Assembly: GCA_033065855.1 (NCBI GenBank)
Contig: JAVXUO010000285.1
Coordinates: 62,001-126,000, forward strand
From: Escallonia rubra
Lineage: Eukaryota; Streptophyta; Magnoliopsida; Escalloniales; Escalloniaceae
Length of the DNA: 64,000 nt
Direction of reading: 5' to 3'
Part shown: positions 10,540-22,748 of the stretch, one piece after another
How the letters are laid out: every line of letters starts with the position of its first letter
Numbering within the stretch: the stretch's first letter is position 1
Made by a program: the position numbers and the translations under genes
The notes under the pieces: model-generated
Database searches by the model: none
Seen by the model: the letters and a program-made list of their open reading frames with translations, nothing else
What the model was told of the DNA's origin: nothing

Positions 10540-12340
10540 AGTTAAAGCTCTTGTTGAGATGAGACTTGAGTTTCACGTCACTCCTTACCTTTGGTAAATA
10601 TTTGGGTGTTAATTTGGATGTGACGGCTCAGAAAAAAGAAATCTTCCATAGCTTAGTCGTTCGAGTTCAAGACCGTTGTGCTCACCAGTTTGGTCTTCTT
10701 TTAAACAAGGTTGGCCGCGTCACTTTAATACAGTTAGTTCATTTCTCACTCCTGGTTCATGTCTGTCAATAGATTTCCCGTTTATATTTTCTCGCAGTTA
10801 GATCAAATTCTTACTCGTTCCTGGTGGTCGGGTGAGGCAAACCGGTCTATTCATTGGTTGCCTGACCTACTCTTTGTTTACCTAAAAGTCGTGAAGGACT
10901 CGATTTTCAAAACATTCACGTATTTAACCAAGCTTTGTTAACTAAACAAGCTTGGAAGCTTTGGACTCAAAATAGTTCACTTTTAACCAAACTCTTAAAA
11001 GGTAGATACTTCTCTTCAAAAGAACTCCCTGATATTCAGCATACGAGGGTCGGGTCTTGGATTGGCGTAATCTTTTAGTCTGATAAAGATCATTAAAATA
11101 GGGTATTCAATGGCATATTGGGGATGGAAGGTCTATTTCGGTATGGATGGATTGGTGGTTGCCAACCATAACTCCTGCTCTGTTAAAAGTCGTGTATCTC
11201 TCTGACAACTCACACTTGATGCTCAACCATCTGTTTCTTTCAAACTCGCGTGTTTGGAATCTAATCCTTCTTTTTTTAATATCTTTCCTCCCACCATTGT
11301 CACTCAGATCCTTAACCTTGAACTTATTTCAGACAATATGCAGGATGTTAGAATCTGGCCACATGGAACGATGGTTCATTTTCAGTTAAGAAAGCTTATC
11401 AAGCTCTAGTGTTTCAAAGAAAGGAACACTTCGAGGTTGAGCCTGAGTTGAACAGGTATTTGGAAGAAACTTTGGAAGCTCCCAATCTCTGAAAAATTCA
11501 AGCATTTTCTTTGGTAGTTCTTGCATGAATGATTACCATATGTCTGAACTTGTCAAAAAAAGATGTCTAGTTTCAGATAGCTGTCCCATATGTTCACTTT
11601 ACTCTGAAACCCATAATCATCTCTTCCTCGAATGTTGCTTAGTTCAAATACTTTGGCAGGGACCAATCATTTGGGGGTTAATTTTAGTTATGTAACATCT
11701 TGGTTGGTTCACTGGTTAAAAAAGCCATGCTTCTATAACAATAAGGTTATGAAGCGATTCCTTTGGATGGTTGTTATCCTCTGGCGTATCTGCTACTTGT
11801 TCCTTTACTGGATTTTTCCAAAACAAATCAGCAGTGTGAGGGTCGATCAAATCATAGACCTTTACATGAGATACCCTCATTTGAACATTTTTATCCTCTT
11901 ATTTATCCTTTTCATTTTTCTAATGATTGTCACTGTTCCATTCCTATTTCTTTTACCTTTTGTTCTATCTTCCTGAAGAAAGCAGATGATTTTGATCATT
12001 TTGGCATCGATTTGGTTTTGATAAACTCTTCATGGGTTCTGATGGGTGCTAGTACCATGGTTTTCTTAACGGGTGATTCTATCAATGCTACAGCTTTTGC
12101 TCTTATTTATGCTATTGACTGGCTCCACAATGCTAATTTGTTACATACTATATTCTTAATTTCCTCCTCATAATTTGTACATCATATCCATATTAAAGCT
12201 TCTCAAATTTTGTCCAGGATGACTATTTGCTGCAGGAAGTTGAATTTGTTGCATATCATCCTGAGTAAAGATGGTGTGTTAACCATTTCATCAGTTTTGG
12301 CTTCTTTTGCTTGTCGATCAGGAAAAAAGGTATTCAGCAA
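10540..12340 (+). pseudogene. Decayed L1-type LINE ORF2 (RT C-terminus, zf-RVT, RNase H)
   Basis: Translating across several frameshifts and stops recovers the typical order of plant LINE ORF2. First is a reverse transcriptase C-terminal block (FGKYLGV, LLNKVGRVTLIQ, LPVYIFSQLDQIL, QALLTKQAWKLW). Then comes a zinc-binding region (CPICSLYSETHNHLFLEC), and near 12030-12170 an RNase H-like stretch (INATAFALIYAIDWLHNA). The upstream half of ORF2 is missing. No reading frame longer than about 140 codons survives, so it cannot be active. Ends are approximate. Confidence 0.78.
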
Positions 12341-12677
12341 GAATGGCCCTATTTCTGTATAGCTTGCAGTTCTCTTTACTTAATTGGTCCAATTGTTGAT
12401 GTTGCCCAAGTGCTGTTTTGTTTTTTGTTGTCATCCACTCATGCTGGATGGGGTTATAATCCACTCTTCATTCCTTTCTAATTTTTTAGTTTGGAAACCT
12501 ACTTTAATGGATGGGGTTGTCCTCCATTATGCTATGATTTTGTATCTTTGTCTCTCCCATCTTGGCATATATTCCTACTCCCAATTAAAAAATAATCTCT
12601 GCAGCATCTCCCCCATCAGAGTACATCTATTCTCCCTTTCACCATTCACCCTTTTTCTTCTCACACCTACAAATGGT

Positions 12678-12685
<8 letters not shown>

Positions 12686-12731
<46 letters not shown>

Positions 12732-12747
12732 CACACACACACACACA
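12686..12747. repeat. (CT)n then (AC)n microsatellites
   Basis: A CT run at about 12686-12727 is followed by an AC run at 12731-12747. Confidence 0.95.
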
Positions 12748-13556
12748 TTACACTTGATTTAATACTTACTTCTAGTAAATGAAACTATCAGGAATTATAA
12801 AGAAACCTAGAAAATTGATAAACACACTCGACTTTTTACCGCTAACACTATGCTTTTACCACAAAAACTTTTAATATAACAACCTTTGATGCACTTTAGT
12901 AATGCTCTTTCAATATTTAGTGCTTAATTTATATTTCATTGTGACATAAAGTCAGCAAGAAATTGGCAAAAAGCACATGCAGTTACGTTGGGGTTTTAAC
13001 GGTGGTTGGTGATGGTGAAGGGTGTGGTAGAGAGAGGGTGGGACAAATTGGAGATGTTGAAAAGGATGGCCTTATTGGAGAGACGGCTTGAAATAGTAAG
13101 GGGTGATGAAGATGGAGTGAATGCGAGAATGGTATAGGGCAAAGTGGACAGGATAAAAGAGGTGACTACTAGACATAGATCGAGGTCTATGGAATAAAGC
13201 GATGTAGGGCCAATAACATAATATGTGATATTTGGAGCCGTGCGAAAGGAATATCGGGCAAAATGGTCTGAGTTGACGAGGGAGCGGAGATCGGAGTTAT
13301 TAGTGATTGAAGGAGGTAGGAGAACAAGTGGTTACGGTCACCGGTGGTGAATGTAATCCTTACTTACCAAAAGAAGTGATCGTATCATCACTGACCCCTT
13401 CCCCCACAACCCCCCCCCCCCCAACCCTCCACTCTTCACTCGAGGTTAGGAAGTAATTATAGTCAGCCCCGTCGATTTTCCAAATGTTACATGTCATACC
13501 AGAATCTCAAATATTCTTAACACATGTACCCTTCGGTTGTATCACTATTTGTATTT
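12748..13556. other. Non-coding stretch between LINE and copia element
   Basis: AT-rich at first, then a G-rich part near 12990-13340 with many GGTGGTG and GAGATG runs, and a poly-C run at about 13411-13423. No gene is recognised. Confidence 0.5.
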
Positions 13557-13561
13557 CATAC

Positions 13562-13947
13562 TGTTACGAAATCGCTCGAGATAAATATGTATAGAACACG
13601 ATAACCAAATAAGAAAACACAAGAAATATGAGAGAACTCAAATCCACTTTGCACAAGTCAAATTTACAACGCTCCCTCACGTGTATCTCTCAACTGTTTT
13701 CCTACTCAAAGAAGGACTCTTCTTTCTTTGCCTACCCAAAGAAAGACTATCCTCTCTTTCCTACTCAGAGAATGACTATTCTCTATTCCCCTTAAACACA
13801 ACACAAGACACCTTACTTATACTTGGAGAAAGCAGTGATCTTCTCTTTCCAAGCAATGTGGGACAACATGTCTTATATACTAAGGGTCAAATTGTAACAT
13901 TCTTTGAGTAGCCGATGTGGGACATAAATACAAGACATATATCAACA
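13562..13947 (-). repeat. 3' LTR of the copia element
   Basis: 386 bp, 3' relative to the minus-strand element. It is colinear with 18095-18480 without indels and preceded on the left by the CATAC duplication. Confidence 0.95.
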
Positions 13948-13960
13948 ATCTCCACCTTGG
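13948..13960 (-). promoter_or_regulatory. Polypurine tract
   Basis: The minus strand reads AAGGTGGAGAT directly before the 3' LTR, the expected plus-strand priming site. Confidence 0.75.
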
Positions 13961-14070
13961 CTTGTATTAACAAACCACTCCCTGAAGAAAGTGTAATATG
14001 CCTTCAATACCTTCTTCAGGTACTCCACCTTGCATCACCATTAAAGGTAGGGATACACTCCACCTTGAAC

Positions 14071-15576
14071 TCAACAAGAAAGAAGATGAATCAAGCTCAA
14101 GCAATGCTTGAACTTCTCTGTCGTGACTGTCTTCGTGAGCATATCAGCAGCGTTGTCATTAGTGTGAACCTTGTGCACGACAATTTGTTTAGAATTAATC
14201 CATTCCCGGACCCTATGATAACGTACATCAATATGCTTGGTCCTTGCATGGAAAACCTGATTCTTTGCCAAATCCAATGCACTCTGACTGTCACACTGTA
14301 ACAAAACACCACGCTGCTTGAAGCCAAGCTCCTCTACAAGTCCCTTTAACCATATTGCCTCCTTAGCTGCCTCTATCAATGCTATATACTCTGCCTCCGT
14401 AGTTGACAATGCTGTAGTAGACTGTAACACTGATTTCCAACATATCGGTTTTCCATAGAATGTAAAATTATATTCATTCGTGGACCTCCTGGAATCCAAT
14501 TCCCCAGCATAATCAGAATCCACAAAGCCCGATACCTCACTTTTTACTCCATTACGATCAAACATGACGCCAGAGTTGGTCGAACCTGCTAGATAACGGA
14601 AGATCCACTTTACTGCATCCCAATGCTTCTTTCCTGGATTTCCCATATATCTGCTGACCATACTAACTGCATGTGAGATATCAGGTCTAGTACACACCAT
14701 GGCATACATAAGACAACCAACCGCATTTGCATACGGTACTCGAGACATATACTCAACATCTTCTTCTGTACTAGGACAAAGTTGTGAGGATAACTGAAAA
14801 TGAGCTCCCAATGGTGTACTAACTGGTTTAGCATTGAGCATACTAAACCTCTCCAGTACCTTTTCAACATAACTTTTCTGAGTTACCCACAACTTTCCTG
14901 CCTTTCGATCTCTATGAATCTCCATACCAAGGATCTTTTTGGCAGAACCAAGATCCTTCATATCAAACTCCCTGCTCAACAATTTCTTCAAGTGCAGAAT
15001 ATGAGACTTACTCTTCGCAGCAATCAACATATCATCCACATATAATGTGAGCAACAACAGTGAACCATCATCAAGGACTCGATAATACACACAACAATCA
15101 TACTCACAACGAGAGTAACCATGAGTTACCATGAATGTGTCGAATCGCTTGTACCACTGCCGAGGAGACTGCTTCAAACCATATAAGGACTTTTTCAGCT
15201 TGCACACATAGTCCTTCTTCCCAGGTTCAATAAATCCCTCGGGTTGCTGCATGTAGATCCTCTCCTCCAAATCACCATGAAGGAAAGCTGTCTTCACATC
15301 AAGCTGCTCCAACTCCATATTATGCGCTGCTACAATGGACAATATCAATATGATAGAACTGGGCTTCACCCCGAGCGAAAAGAGCTTACTGTAAACAAAT
15401 CCCTCATTTTGAGAATACCCTTTTGCAACCAGTCTTGCCTTGTACTTCTGATCTTCCTTTTTCCTGTAAATCCACTTGCATCCAATAGCCTTCACACCAT
15501 TTGGAAGTTTAACTAATTCCCAAGTCTGATTCTTCCGTAGAGATTCCATCTCCTCATCCATTGCTGTCAACCACAA
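14071..15576 (-). pseudogene. Copia reverse transcriptase and RNase H (polyprotein part 3)
   Basis: Open over about 500 codons. The RVT_2 reverse transcriptase starts at WLTAMDEEMESL and includes TAFLHGDLEERIYMQQPEG and the catalytic LYVDDMLIA near residues 178-186. The RNase H follows, with DSDYAGELDSRRST, STTEAEYIALIEAAKEA, CDSQSALDLAKN and the RTKHIDVRYHRVRE end. All usual catalytic residues look intact. It is in a different frame from the integrase segment, so it could be reached only through a frameshift near 15.6 kb. Confidence 0.93.
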
Positions 15577-16535
15577 GTTACCATCCTCTGCCTTGACAGC
15601 CTCGTTGCACTTCCCACAATTAGTGCAAATGAAACCAAGTCCTCAAAACCATACCTCTGAGTTGGTTTCTTGGTACGTGGCTTTCTATCTCTGACTAGAT
15701 TCCAAGAATCACTAGGATGCTCCTCTGGATCCTCGAAAGACTGCCCATCTGTAGATCCATCTGTTGACTCATCAGTTGATTTTGTCCTCTGCTCATGCAA
15801 CTCTACTGTGTGACCCTGCCTCTCACTAGAAGTTACATTCGTATCCAACATCCGTGCTTCATTGAATACCACATCTCTACTAATCATCTTCTTCTTGGCC
15901 ACTGGATCCCATAACATGTATCCTTTTACTCCTTCCTCATACCCAAGGAATATACATTCTTTTGACTTAGGATCAAGTTTGGATCGTTCTTCATTCTGAA
16001 GATGAACATACGCAGGACAACAAAAAATTCTCATTGCAGAAAAATTAACTTGTTTACCAAACCATACCTCTTCGGGAACTCGGTGATTAATGGCAGATAA
16101 TGGAGAACAATTGATCAAGTAACAAGCTGTATTAACAGCTTCAGCCCAAAAACTCTTAGGCAAATCTGCATTTAACCTCATGCATCTAGCTCGCTCTAAC
16201 AAGGTTCTGTTCATCCTTTCGACAACCCCATTCTGCTCTGGAGTCTTCTTCACTGAAAAGTCTCTGATGATACCCTTATCCCTGCAGAACTGCAGAAACT
16301 CCTCATCCTTGTATTCCATGCCATTATCTAATCTGAAGTACTTAAGCTTCTTACCCGTCTGATTTTCAACTCTAGCCTTCCACTGCTTAAACGCGTTGAA
16401 AACTTTAGACTTGTGCTTCATAAAGTACACCCATACCTTTCTTGAGAAATCATCTATAAACGTAACAAAGTAACGAGCTCCCCCATTTGAGATATGCCTG
16501 ATTGGTCCCCAAACATCCGAATGCACATAGTCCAA
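15567..16535 (-). pseudogene. Copia integrase core (polyprotein part 2)
   Basis: In frame with the gag-protease part and separated from it only by the TGA. It carries the rve integrase fold: LDYVHSDVWGP with the first catalytic Asp, then YFVTFIDDFSRKVWVYF, then RLDNGMEY with the second Asp (DNGGEY is usual), then EQNGVVERMNRTLLERAR with the catalytic Glu. The C-terminal GKQVNFSAMRIFCCPAYVH and KECIFLGYEEGVKGY blocks are typical of copia. The frame drifts out near 15580-15640 and hits a stop at 15567, while the true continuation lies in another frame. No ATG opens this segment. Confidence 0.9.
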
Positions 16536-16538
16536 AAC

Positions 16539-18029
16539 TCATTTACTAGTATGAGAAGCAGCTTTGAAACTAACTCGTTTCTGCTTCCCAAACACACAAA
16601 ATTTGTAGAAGTCCAGCTTGCATGATTTCACTCCCTGCAGCAACTTGCGTTTGTGAAGTTCCAGCATACCTCCCTCGCTCAAGTGTCCCAGCCGTTTATG
16701 CCATAACTCAGAGTTATCATTGCTAGAACCTACATGAGTTGATACTGAAGCTCCACCTATAACTGTGTTCCCTATCAGTTTATACAAATTTCCAATTTTC
16801 TGACCTTTCATTATCACCATCGCACCTTTGCTGACTTTCATGACTCCATCTTTTATAGATATACTACAATCTATAGAATCAAGTGTGCCCAAGGAAATCA
16901 AATTCTTCTTCAAGTCAGGTATGTACCTTACATCACCCAGGGTTCTCACAATCCCATCAAACATTTTAATTTTAATGGTACATATCCCCATGACTTTACA
17001 AACAGCGTCATTACCCATTAACACAGTACCACCGTCACATGGAGTAAGACAATCAAACCATTCCTTATGTGGGCACATATGAAACGAACATGCAGAGTCA
17101 AGAAACCATTCCGTAGAAAAACTGTTGTCCCTAACTGATAAGAGATTACCTTCTTGCTGCTCAACCGAGGAAACCAAGTAGAGATCACCATCGCTGCTTT
17201 TGTCATCTTCTTCAGCAACATTAGCATTGTTCACATGTTTCTTTCCGTTCTTCTTCTCCTTCCTTTCTGGACACCTTCTTGCAATGTGACCAATCTCTTT
17301 ACAATACCAGCATTCAATACTGGACTTGTCCTGCTTTCCACGAGACTTAGACCTGTCTTTTCCATGTCCTGGATTTCTGCTTCTAGATCGACCTCTGCCT
17401 CTTCCATGACCATTCTTATTTTCATACCTTACCACCAGACCTTCGCCTTGACTGCTTGAACTCGTCCCATTAACTCTGCTCGAGTCCATAAGAGCCGACA
17501 TAACATCATCAACAAGCAATGTCTCCTTCCCAATAAGCAACGTAGTCTTCAAGGTCTCATATGATTTTGGAAGCGAAGATAACAACAAAATCGCCTGATC
17601 TTCCTCCTCGAGTTTAACATCTATACTCGACAATTGGGACACCAACCGGTTAAATTCTGATATATGATCACCCAGATCTGAACCTTCATCCATCCGTAAT
17701 TGGTACAGATCTTTCTTCAGATATAACCGATTCGACAAAGATTTTGACATATATATCTTCTCTAATTTCTGCCACAGAGCTGTTGGAGAAGTCTCTGTCA
17801 AAACCTGGTACTTAACCTTCGGGGCTAGATTCAACCGTATCGTAGATACAGCCTTAGCCTGTAATTCTTCCCAATCGTCCTGATCCATTGACTCGGGCTT
17901 ATTCCCCAGCAAAGGCTTGAGCAATCCTTGCTGCACAAGGATATCCTTCACCGTGCTCTGCCATATGCCAAAATTCGTCTTCCCATCGAATTGTTCACAG
18001 GCATACTTCATGGTCGTGTTGTTCGACAT
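16539..18029 (-). pseudogene. Copia gag, protease and integrase N-terminus (polyprotein part 1)
   Basis: 496 codons from ATG. Residues about 1-190 are a UBN2-type Gag (for example IWQSTVKDILVQQGL and LPKSYETLKTTLL), followed by a basic Gly/Arg/Ser tract. A CCHC zinc knuckle (CWYCKEIGHIARRC) lies near residues 240-253. The aspartic protease active site DSACS in WFLDSACSFHMC is near residue 311. The integrase zinc-binding region (LWHKRLGHLSEGGM) follows near 445. The frame ends in TGA at 16541-16539, three codons before the conserved start of the integrase core, and the next frame continues in the same phase. This is therefore a single nonsense change, not the natural end of the protein. Confidence 0.92.
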
Positions 18030-18080
18030 ATTTATCCTCTTAAATCGATTTCAATTTTGCCCAAAAAATAAACCTGAAAG

Positions 18081-18092
18081 CTCTTGATACCA
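18081..18092 (-). promoter_or_regulatory. Primer binding site, initiator tRNA-Met type
   Basis: Two bases inside the 5' LTR the minus strand reads TGGTATCAAGAG. This resembles the complement of the initiator tRNA-Met 3' end (TGGTATCAGAGC) with one extra A. Confidence 0.8.
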
Positions 18093-18094
18093 CT

Positions 18095-18480
18095 TGTTAC
18101 GAAATCGCTCAAGATAAATATGTATAGAACACGATAACCAAATAAGAAAACACAAGAAATATGAGAGAACTCAAATCCACTTTGCACAAGTCAGATTTAC
18201 AATGCTCCCTCACGTGTATCTCTCAACTGTTTTCCTACTCAAAGAAGGACTCTTCTTTCTTTGCCTACCCAAAGAAAGACTATCCTCTCTTTCCTACTCA
18301 GAGAATGACTCTTCTCTCTTACCCTTAAACACAACACAAGACACCTTACTTATACTTGGAGAAAGCAGTGATCTTCTTTCTTCAAGCAATGTGGGACAAG
18401 ATGTCTTATATACTAAGGGTCAAGTTGCAACCTTCTTTGAGTAACCGACGTGGGACATAAATACAAGACATATATCAACA
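18095..18480 (-). repeat. 5' LTR of the copia element
   Basis: 386 bp, 5' relative to the element and followed on the right by CATAC. It should contain the element promoter. Confidence 0.95.
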
Positions 18481-18485
18481 CATAC

Positions 18486-19748
18486 TTTTTTGCTTATATC
18501 AGCATACTGCATTTCAAAAATACCAATACAGCCCTTTGTACACTATACCATACACTCCCACTCACCAATTGACTTTCGGTGTCGCTACCATCGCCTTACT
18601 GCAACACCACCATGAGCGACCATCACCTCAAATCTAACCCTCAAATCCACCCCAAATCCAAACCTAAAGCATGTGTGTGCAAACCCAAACCTTGTTCCCT
18701 CCCCCTCCCCATTCCCTCTCTCTTCTACGAATCTACAAGCTCTCACCATCATCAATGGTTTCCTAGATCTACAAGCTAATATGTTTGAACAACCATCAAA
18801 ATGTCAATAGTTATTCTGAAATGATATCGAAACATATCCATCAAATGGAGACTGATAAGAGATAAATCCATGAATCTTCAGCGGCAACGACAACGGTGGT
18901 GGGTGGTGGTGACTGCGGCGAAGTAGGTGGTGGGTTGGGGGGGGGGGGGGGTAACTGCAACTGCCGGTGCTGGGGAGTGGTGTCTCTGTTATAAAGACGT
19001 TGGAGAAAGAAAAAAAGATGGCACGTGAGAGGAAAATTCAAAGAAAACGAGTCATCTTGTAAATTCCATTAGCTCCATTTGTGTGCTATTTGGGCCATTG
19101 ACGTATTTGCTGATTCCCACAAATGAAGGACATGCATGTAGTTATGCCCTACTCTTAAAGGGTTCAATGTCCCTTTTGTTTTTGAAATGTTTTAAATATA
19201 ATTTCTTTTCCATATATACCTTTATCATTTTCTCTCTACTCCCCAACCTTACCCCTCACTATCTCTAACTTGTACTCTATTTTTCTCTTATGTAACATCT
19301 CTATTTTCTTTCTCCTTTGATGGTTATTTAACCACCCACTTTTGCCTCTCCTCTTTACGGCCATTATCTTTACCTAACCTTCACGACCATCACCACCAGA
19401 CACCCACCCTCCCCCTTCTAACACTCAATACCTTATCACCATCCACCTAATTTTGTTATGCTTTTACCTAGCCAAGTATCCATCACACTAACAAAGCAAG
19501 AAAGCAATGCCTAGTAGATTTATTGTAGTCATAGAAGAAGGTGACCATGATTGCAATCGTCTTTGATCAGAGTTATTTTTCTTTAACTTCATTTTGATGG
19601 TGGCTGTCCTTGATGGTTTGTTTTGGAATCGAGGGAGTGTCTTCTTCTTAGCAGCAAATGGTGTCTAATCGCCAAGTTCCCTTTTGTCCATTACAATTAC
19701 GGGCTTATAAGTATTCCCAAAAAACTTCTCGACCGACTTTGGCCTCTA
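18486..19748. other. Non-coding stretch between copia and hAT-like elements
   Basis: Pyrimidine-rich with CCACC/GGTGG runs and a poly-G run at about 18938-18951. No gene is recognised. Confidence 0.45.
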
Positions 19749-20810
19749 GTGCTATTTAGGGATGGCAATAGGGAGGATCGGATATGGATCTTATGAAATC
19801 CATACCCGTCTCAGTAATCCTTATACACAACTCCGTCCTGCCTCGACCCCCCATCGGGTTAAAAGATGGGAATACCATCCCCGATCCGACGGACTTTAAA
19901 AAAATCGGATCCCACCCCAATCTTTTTAGTTGTCGTAAAAAAAAAACTTCTATGATTTCATCATTTTGAACCATGATAAAAAAAAAATGAAACATCTTGA
20001 CAGGAAAATCAGAAGCTCTGGAGGATATAGCTTCAAACAACTCTCAAGTTTCTAAACAGAAAATAATATCAACAGCAAGATGTCCAAGACTACACAAAAT
20101 GTGAAAGGGAAAATATGTCAAGCCAATTGTATACATTATCTGTGAATAGTTGGAGAAAAGCAAACATCATCTTCACCAGAATCATGACGACCATCAACAA
20201 CAACGTATATGAGTCCCCCCATCCTCCATGAAAAATGCTTCATTGTTGTACTTTCCCACTACTACGAAAACCTGTGATGAATCATTAGCTTCTCACCTCT
20301 TCTTAAATCCTCATGAAAGCTTTGTAAAAAGAAACACAAGCAACATATGATATAACAGGAAAAAAAAATCACCACTGATGTGATTTCACGACTTCTACAG
20401 CACTTTTGTCTTTTCCATTAGCCTTCATCATCAATTCTCCAATAAATCACGTAAATACAAAAAACCCAAATTCAAAAGCACAAGTACACATCAAAACCTA
20501 AAAATGAACCACCGCTGGCTCATCAATACCCCTAAAATGATGAGATCGAGGAGCCAACAATTTGATCGGTGGACGGTGGATGGTGTTTGGTGGACGGTCG
20601 CTAGTGGTGAGGTGGTTTATGGGCATGGTGAGGTGGATAGGACGATGGTGCGGTGCAGAGATGAATGGCACAGATAGATGAAAGAGAGTGAAGTGTGTAG
20701 GGTTTCTTTTGTGACCTACTTATATTATCAAGATGGACGGTTAAGATTGCACAGCTCAGATTTAGGGTTAGGATAGTGTTAACCCTACGGTTATTTAACC
20801 TAGGATTATA

Positions 20811-22088
20811 GTTGGTTTTGATGATAACTAACATTGATAATTATGTTGTCTAACATGCATTGAGTTGATGAAGAAATAGGTTCAATCTTATACTCATGCA
20901 AATGGACAACTAGACGAGCAAATCGATCAAAGACACTCAACAGAACGCATCAAAGAAGGAATTCGTCGATTGAATTTTTCATGCTTTTATTTCCTTCTTT
21001 GTAAACTAGATATAGAGAGATGATCGTTACGATGACTGTATACCTAGAACTTGCCCATAGGTTTCCCTTGCATGCATAAAAAGTTTTTCATTCTTTGGAA
21101 ACAAGGAAACTGCATTTTCTGGAATGCAGTCGACTGCATTGGAATGCAGTCGACTGCAAGTTGGGCAGTGAGGTATTACAGTCGATTACATTTGAATTCT
21201 GTCGACTGCAATACTTCCAGTAGCCTATTACAGTCGACTGCAAGTTGGAAATTTTGAATTTCCAACGGCTACTTTAGGATTACAGTCGACTGCAATGACA
21301 CATTACAGTCGACTGTATTTACCGTTTGGCGTATTTAATGCTCCACCTAACTCCAAACGGTCATATTAATTCCCAACTCTATAAATACTCATCTTGGGCA
21401 TTGTTTTGATTCATCAATTGCATTCAAAGTTCTCTTATCTTTCATATACTCAATGATCAAAACAATTGTTCAATCTCTCTTGTTTTTCATTGATTTCTCG
21501 TTCATTTTCAAGAGAGCATTCATTGTGAGCTTACATTTGAGAGATATATACTTTCATAAGTCATCATACACTCATCTCTCTTATTCTAAAGCTTAAACTT
21601 GTACTCATTTACTTCTTGAGAGTGAAATCTTTGTACACAATTCTTCATCTAAAGTTTCTTGTATCAAAGCTTGGTGTTGTCAAGCTTTGGAGCTTTGGGT
21701 TTGTCAAAGCTTGTTCTTGATGTGAGCATAGCATCAAGCGATTGTAAGAGGTTCGATCTTGACCCGTAAGGAAGATCATACTAGTGGATTCTAGGGCCTT
21801 TCAAGGGACTTCTTTGAAGGGGTGGACGTAGGCTTGAGGGTATATCAAGCCGAATCATTTAAATCTCCTTGTCAAGTATCTCTAAACCATTCTCTCTTTA
21901 CTTTATCGTTTTACATTTGTGTTGAGATTGGCTAGTTTGCTTACTTGAGATTGTGTTTGAGGTTTGTTGGTTGTAGCTTTTCAAGTGTTATTCATATCCT
22001 CTCTAAGTTTGAAGTATTTACTTGTTATTTTTTAAAGTAGTCTTAAAACCCTATTCACCCCCCCTCTAGGGTTATCTTTTTGGTTTCA
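20811..22088 (+). repeat. Probable solo LTR of a SIRE-like copia element
   Basis: It opens with GTTGGTTTTGATGATAAC and closes with a CTATTCACCCCCCCTCTAGG zone followed by GGTTTCA. Both resemble ends of long plant copia LTRs. It lies inside the hAT-like element and lacks any interior. Exact boundaries and target duplication are unclear. Confidence 0.55.
21121..21320. repeat. Array of CAGTCGACTG palindromes
   Basis: About seven or eight copies of the core CAGTCGACTG, several as the 14-bp perfect palindrome TGCAGTCGACTGCA, in about 200 bp. Confidence 0.9.
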
Positions 22089-22294
22089 GATAGCTATTAT
22101 ATAAGGGGCGGGTACGAATCATCGGGGTGGGTTAGACCAAATACCAAAATCGACCCGTACCCGCTGCGGGTTTAAATTTTAATTACCATACCCGCCCCAT
22201 AATCCAGTCAAAGTCAAATAAATCCGCTCTTGTTAGGGCGAGGCGGGGCGGATATCCGTCGGATCGGGGTTAAATTGCCATCCCTAGTGCTATT

Positions 22295-22740
22295 CAGCCG
22301 AAGGAGACGGTCAGGCGTTAGGATTCCCAGTGGTCACGCAAGCCCTAAGATTAGTTAGAGAAATATGTGGTTAAAATGGACATAATTGCAAAAGCATTTG
22401 TTCCCTTAGAGGTTTCCTCTGGAGGATTGCCAACTCTAAAAGCTCATTTCCTGCGGGAGAAAAATGGAAGTGTGAAAGAAATGTGAATAAGGAAATGGAT
22501 CTTTATTCGTTTGGTGGGCGTGAAAATGAGAAGGAAGCAAAAGCAGATGGAATGAACTTTCTTTCTGGCCTACTATAATGATTGTGAACTCTCATTTAAC
22601 TCCTTTGCTCCATCTTAACGATGGCACCAAAGCAAACTACAAGAGGGAGCACTTTCCACTGCTAGAGGTACATCTATTAATTTTGTTGTTTATGTTCCAA
22701 TCCTTTATACTGAGCAAGCCAACGATGAACATCCAGAGGG
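22295..22740. other. Non-coding stretch between two hAT-like elements
   Basis: I see no gene, repeat or RNA in this interval. Confidence 0.4.
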
Positions 22741-22748
22741 ATAGCAAG

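Larger units (their letters stand above)
13562..18480 (-). mobile_element. Ty1-copia LTR retrotransposon, nearly full length, defective
   Basis: Two 386-bp LTRs (13562-13947 and 18095-18480) bound an interior coding gag, protease, integrase, reverse transcriptase and RNase H in that order on the minus strand, which is the copia order. A 5-bp target duplication, CATAC, lies at 13557-13561 and 18481-18485. The LTRs start TGTT and end AACA. By eye they differ at about 15 positions, so the insertion is fairly recent. Two lesions, a TGA and a frameshift, break the polyprotein. The motif set resembles the Tork/Tnt1 group; this lineage call is an inference. Confidence 0.95.
19757..22286. mobile_element. 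hAT-like non-autonomous element, TAGGGATGGCAA family, copy 1
   Basis: The termini TAGGGATGGCAA and TTGCCATCCCTA are perfect inverses. An exact 8-bp duplication GTGCTATT lies at 19749-19756 and 22287-22294. Subterminal regions are rich in CGGGTA and GGATCGG motifs. Length 2530 bp with no transposase; about half is a probable solo copia LTR. Confidence 0.88.

Noticed and set aside
13915..14301. Plus-strand frame of 128 codons over the copia RNase H region
   Set aside because: Antisense to the polyprotein; no domain.
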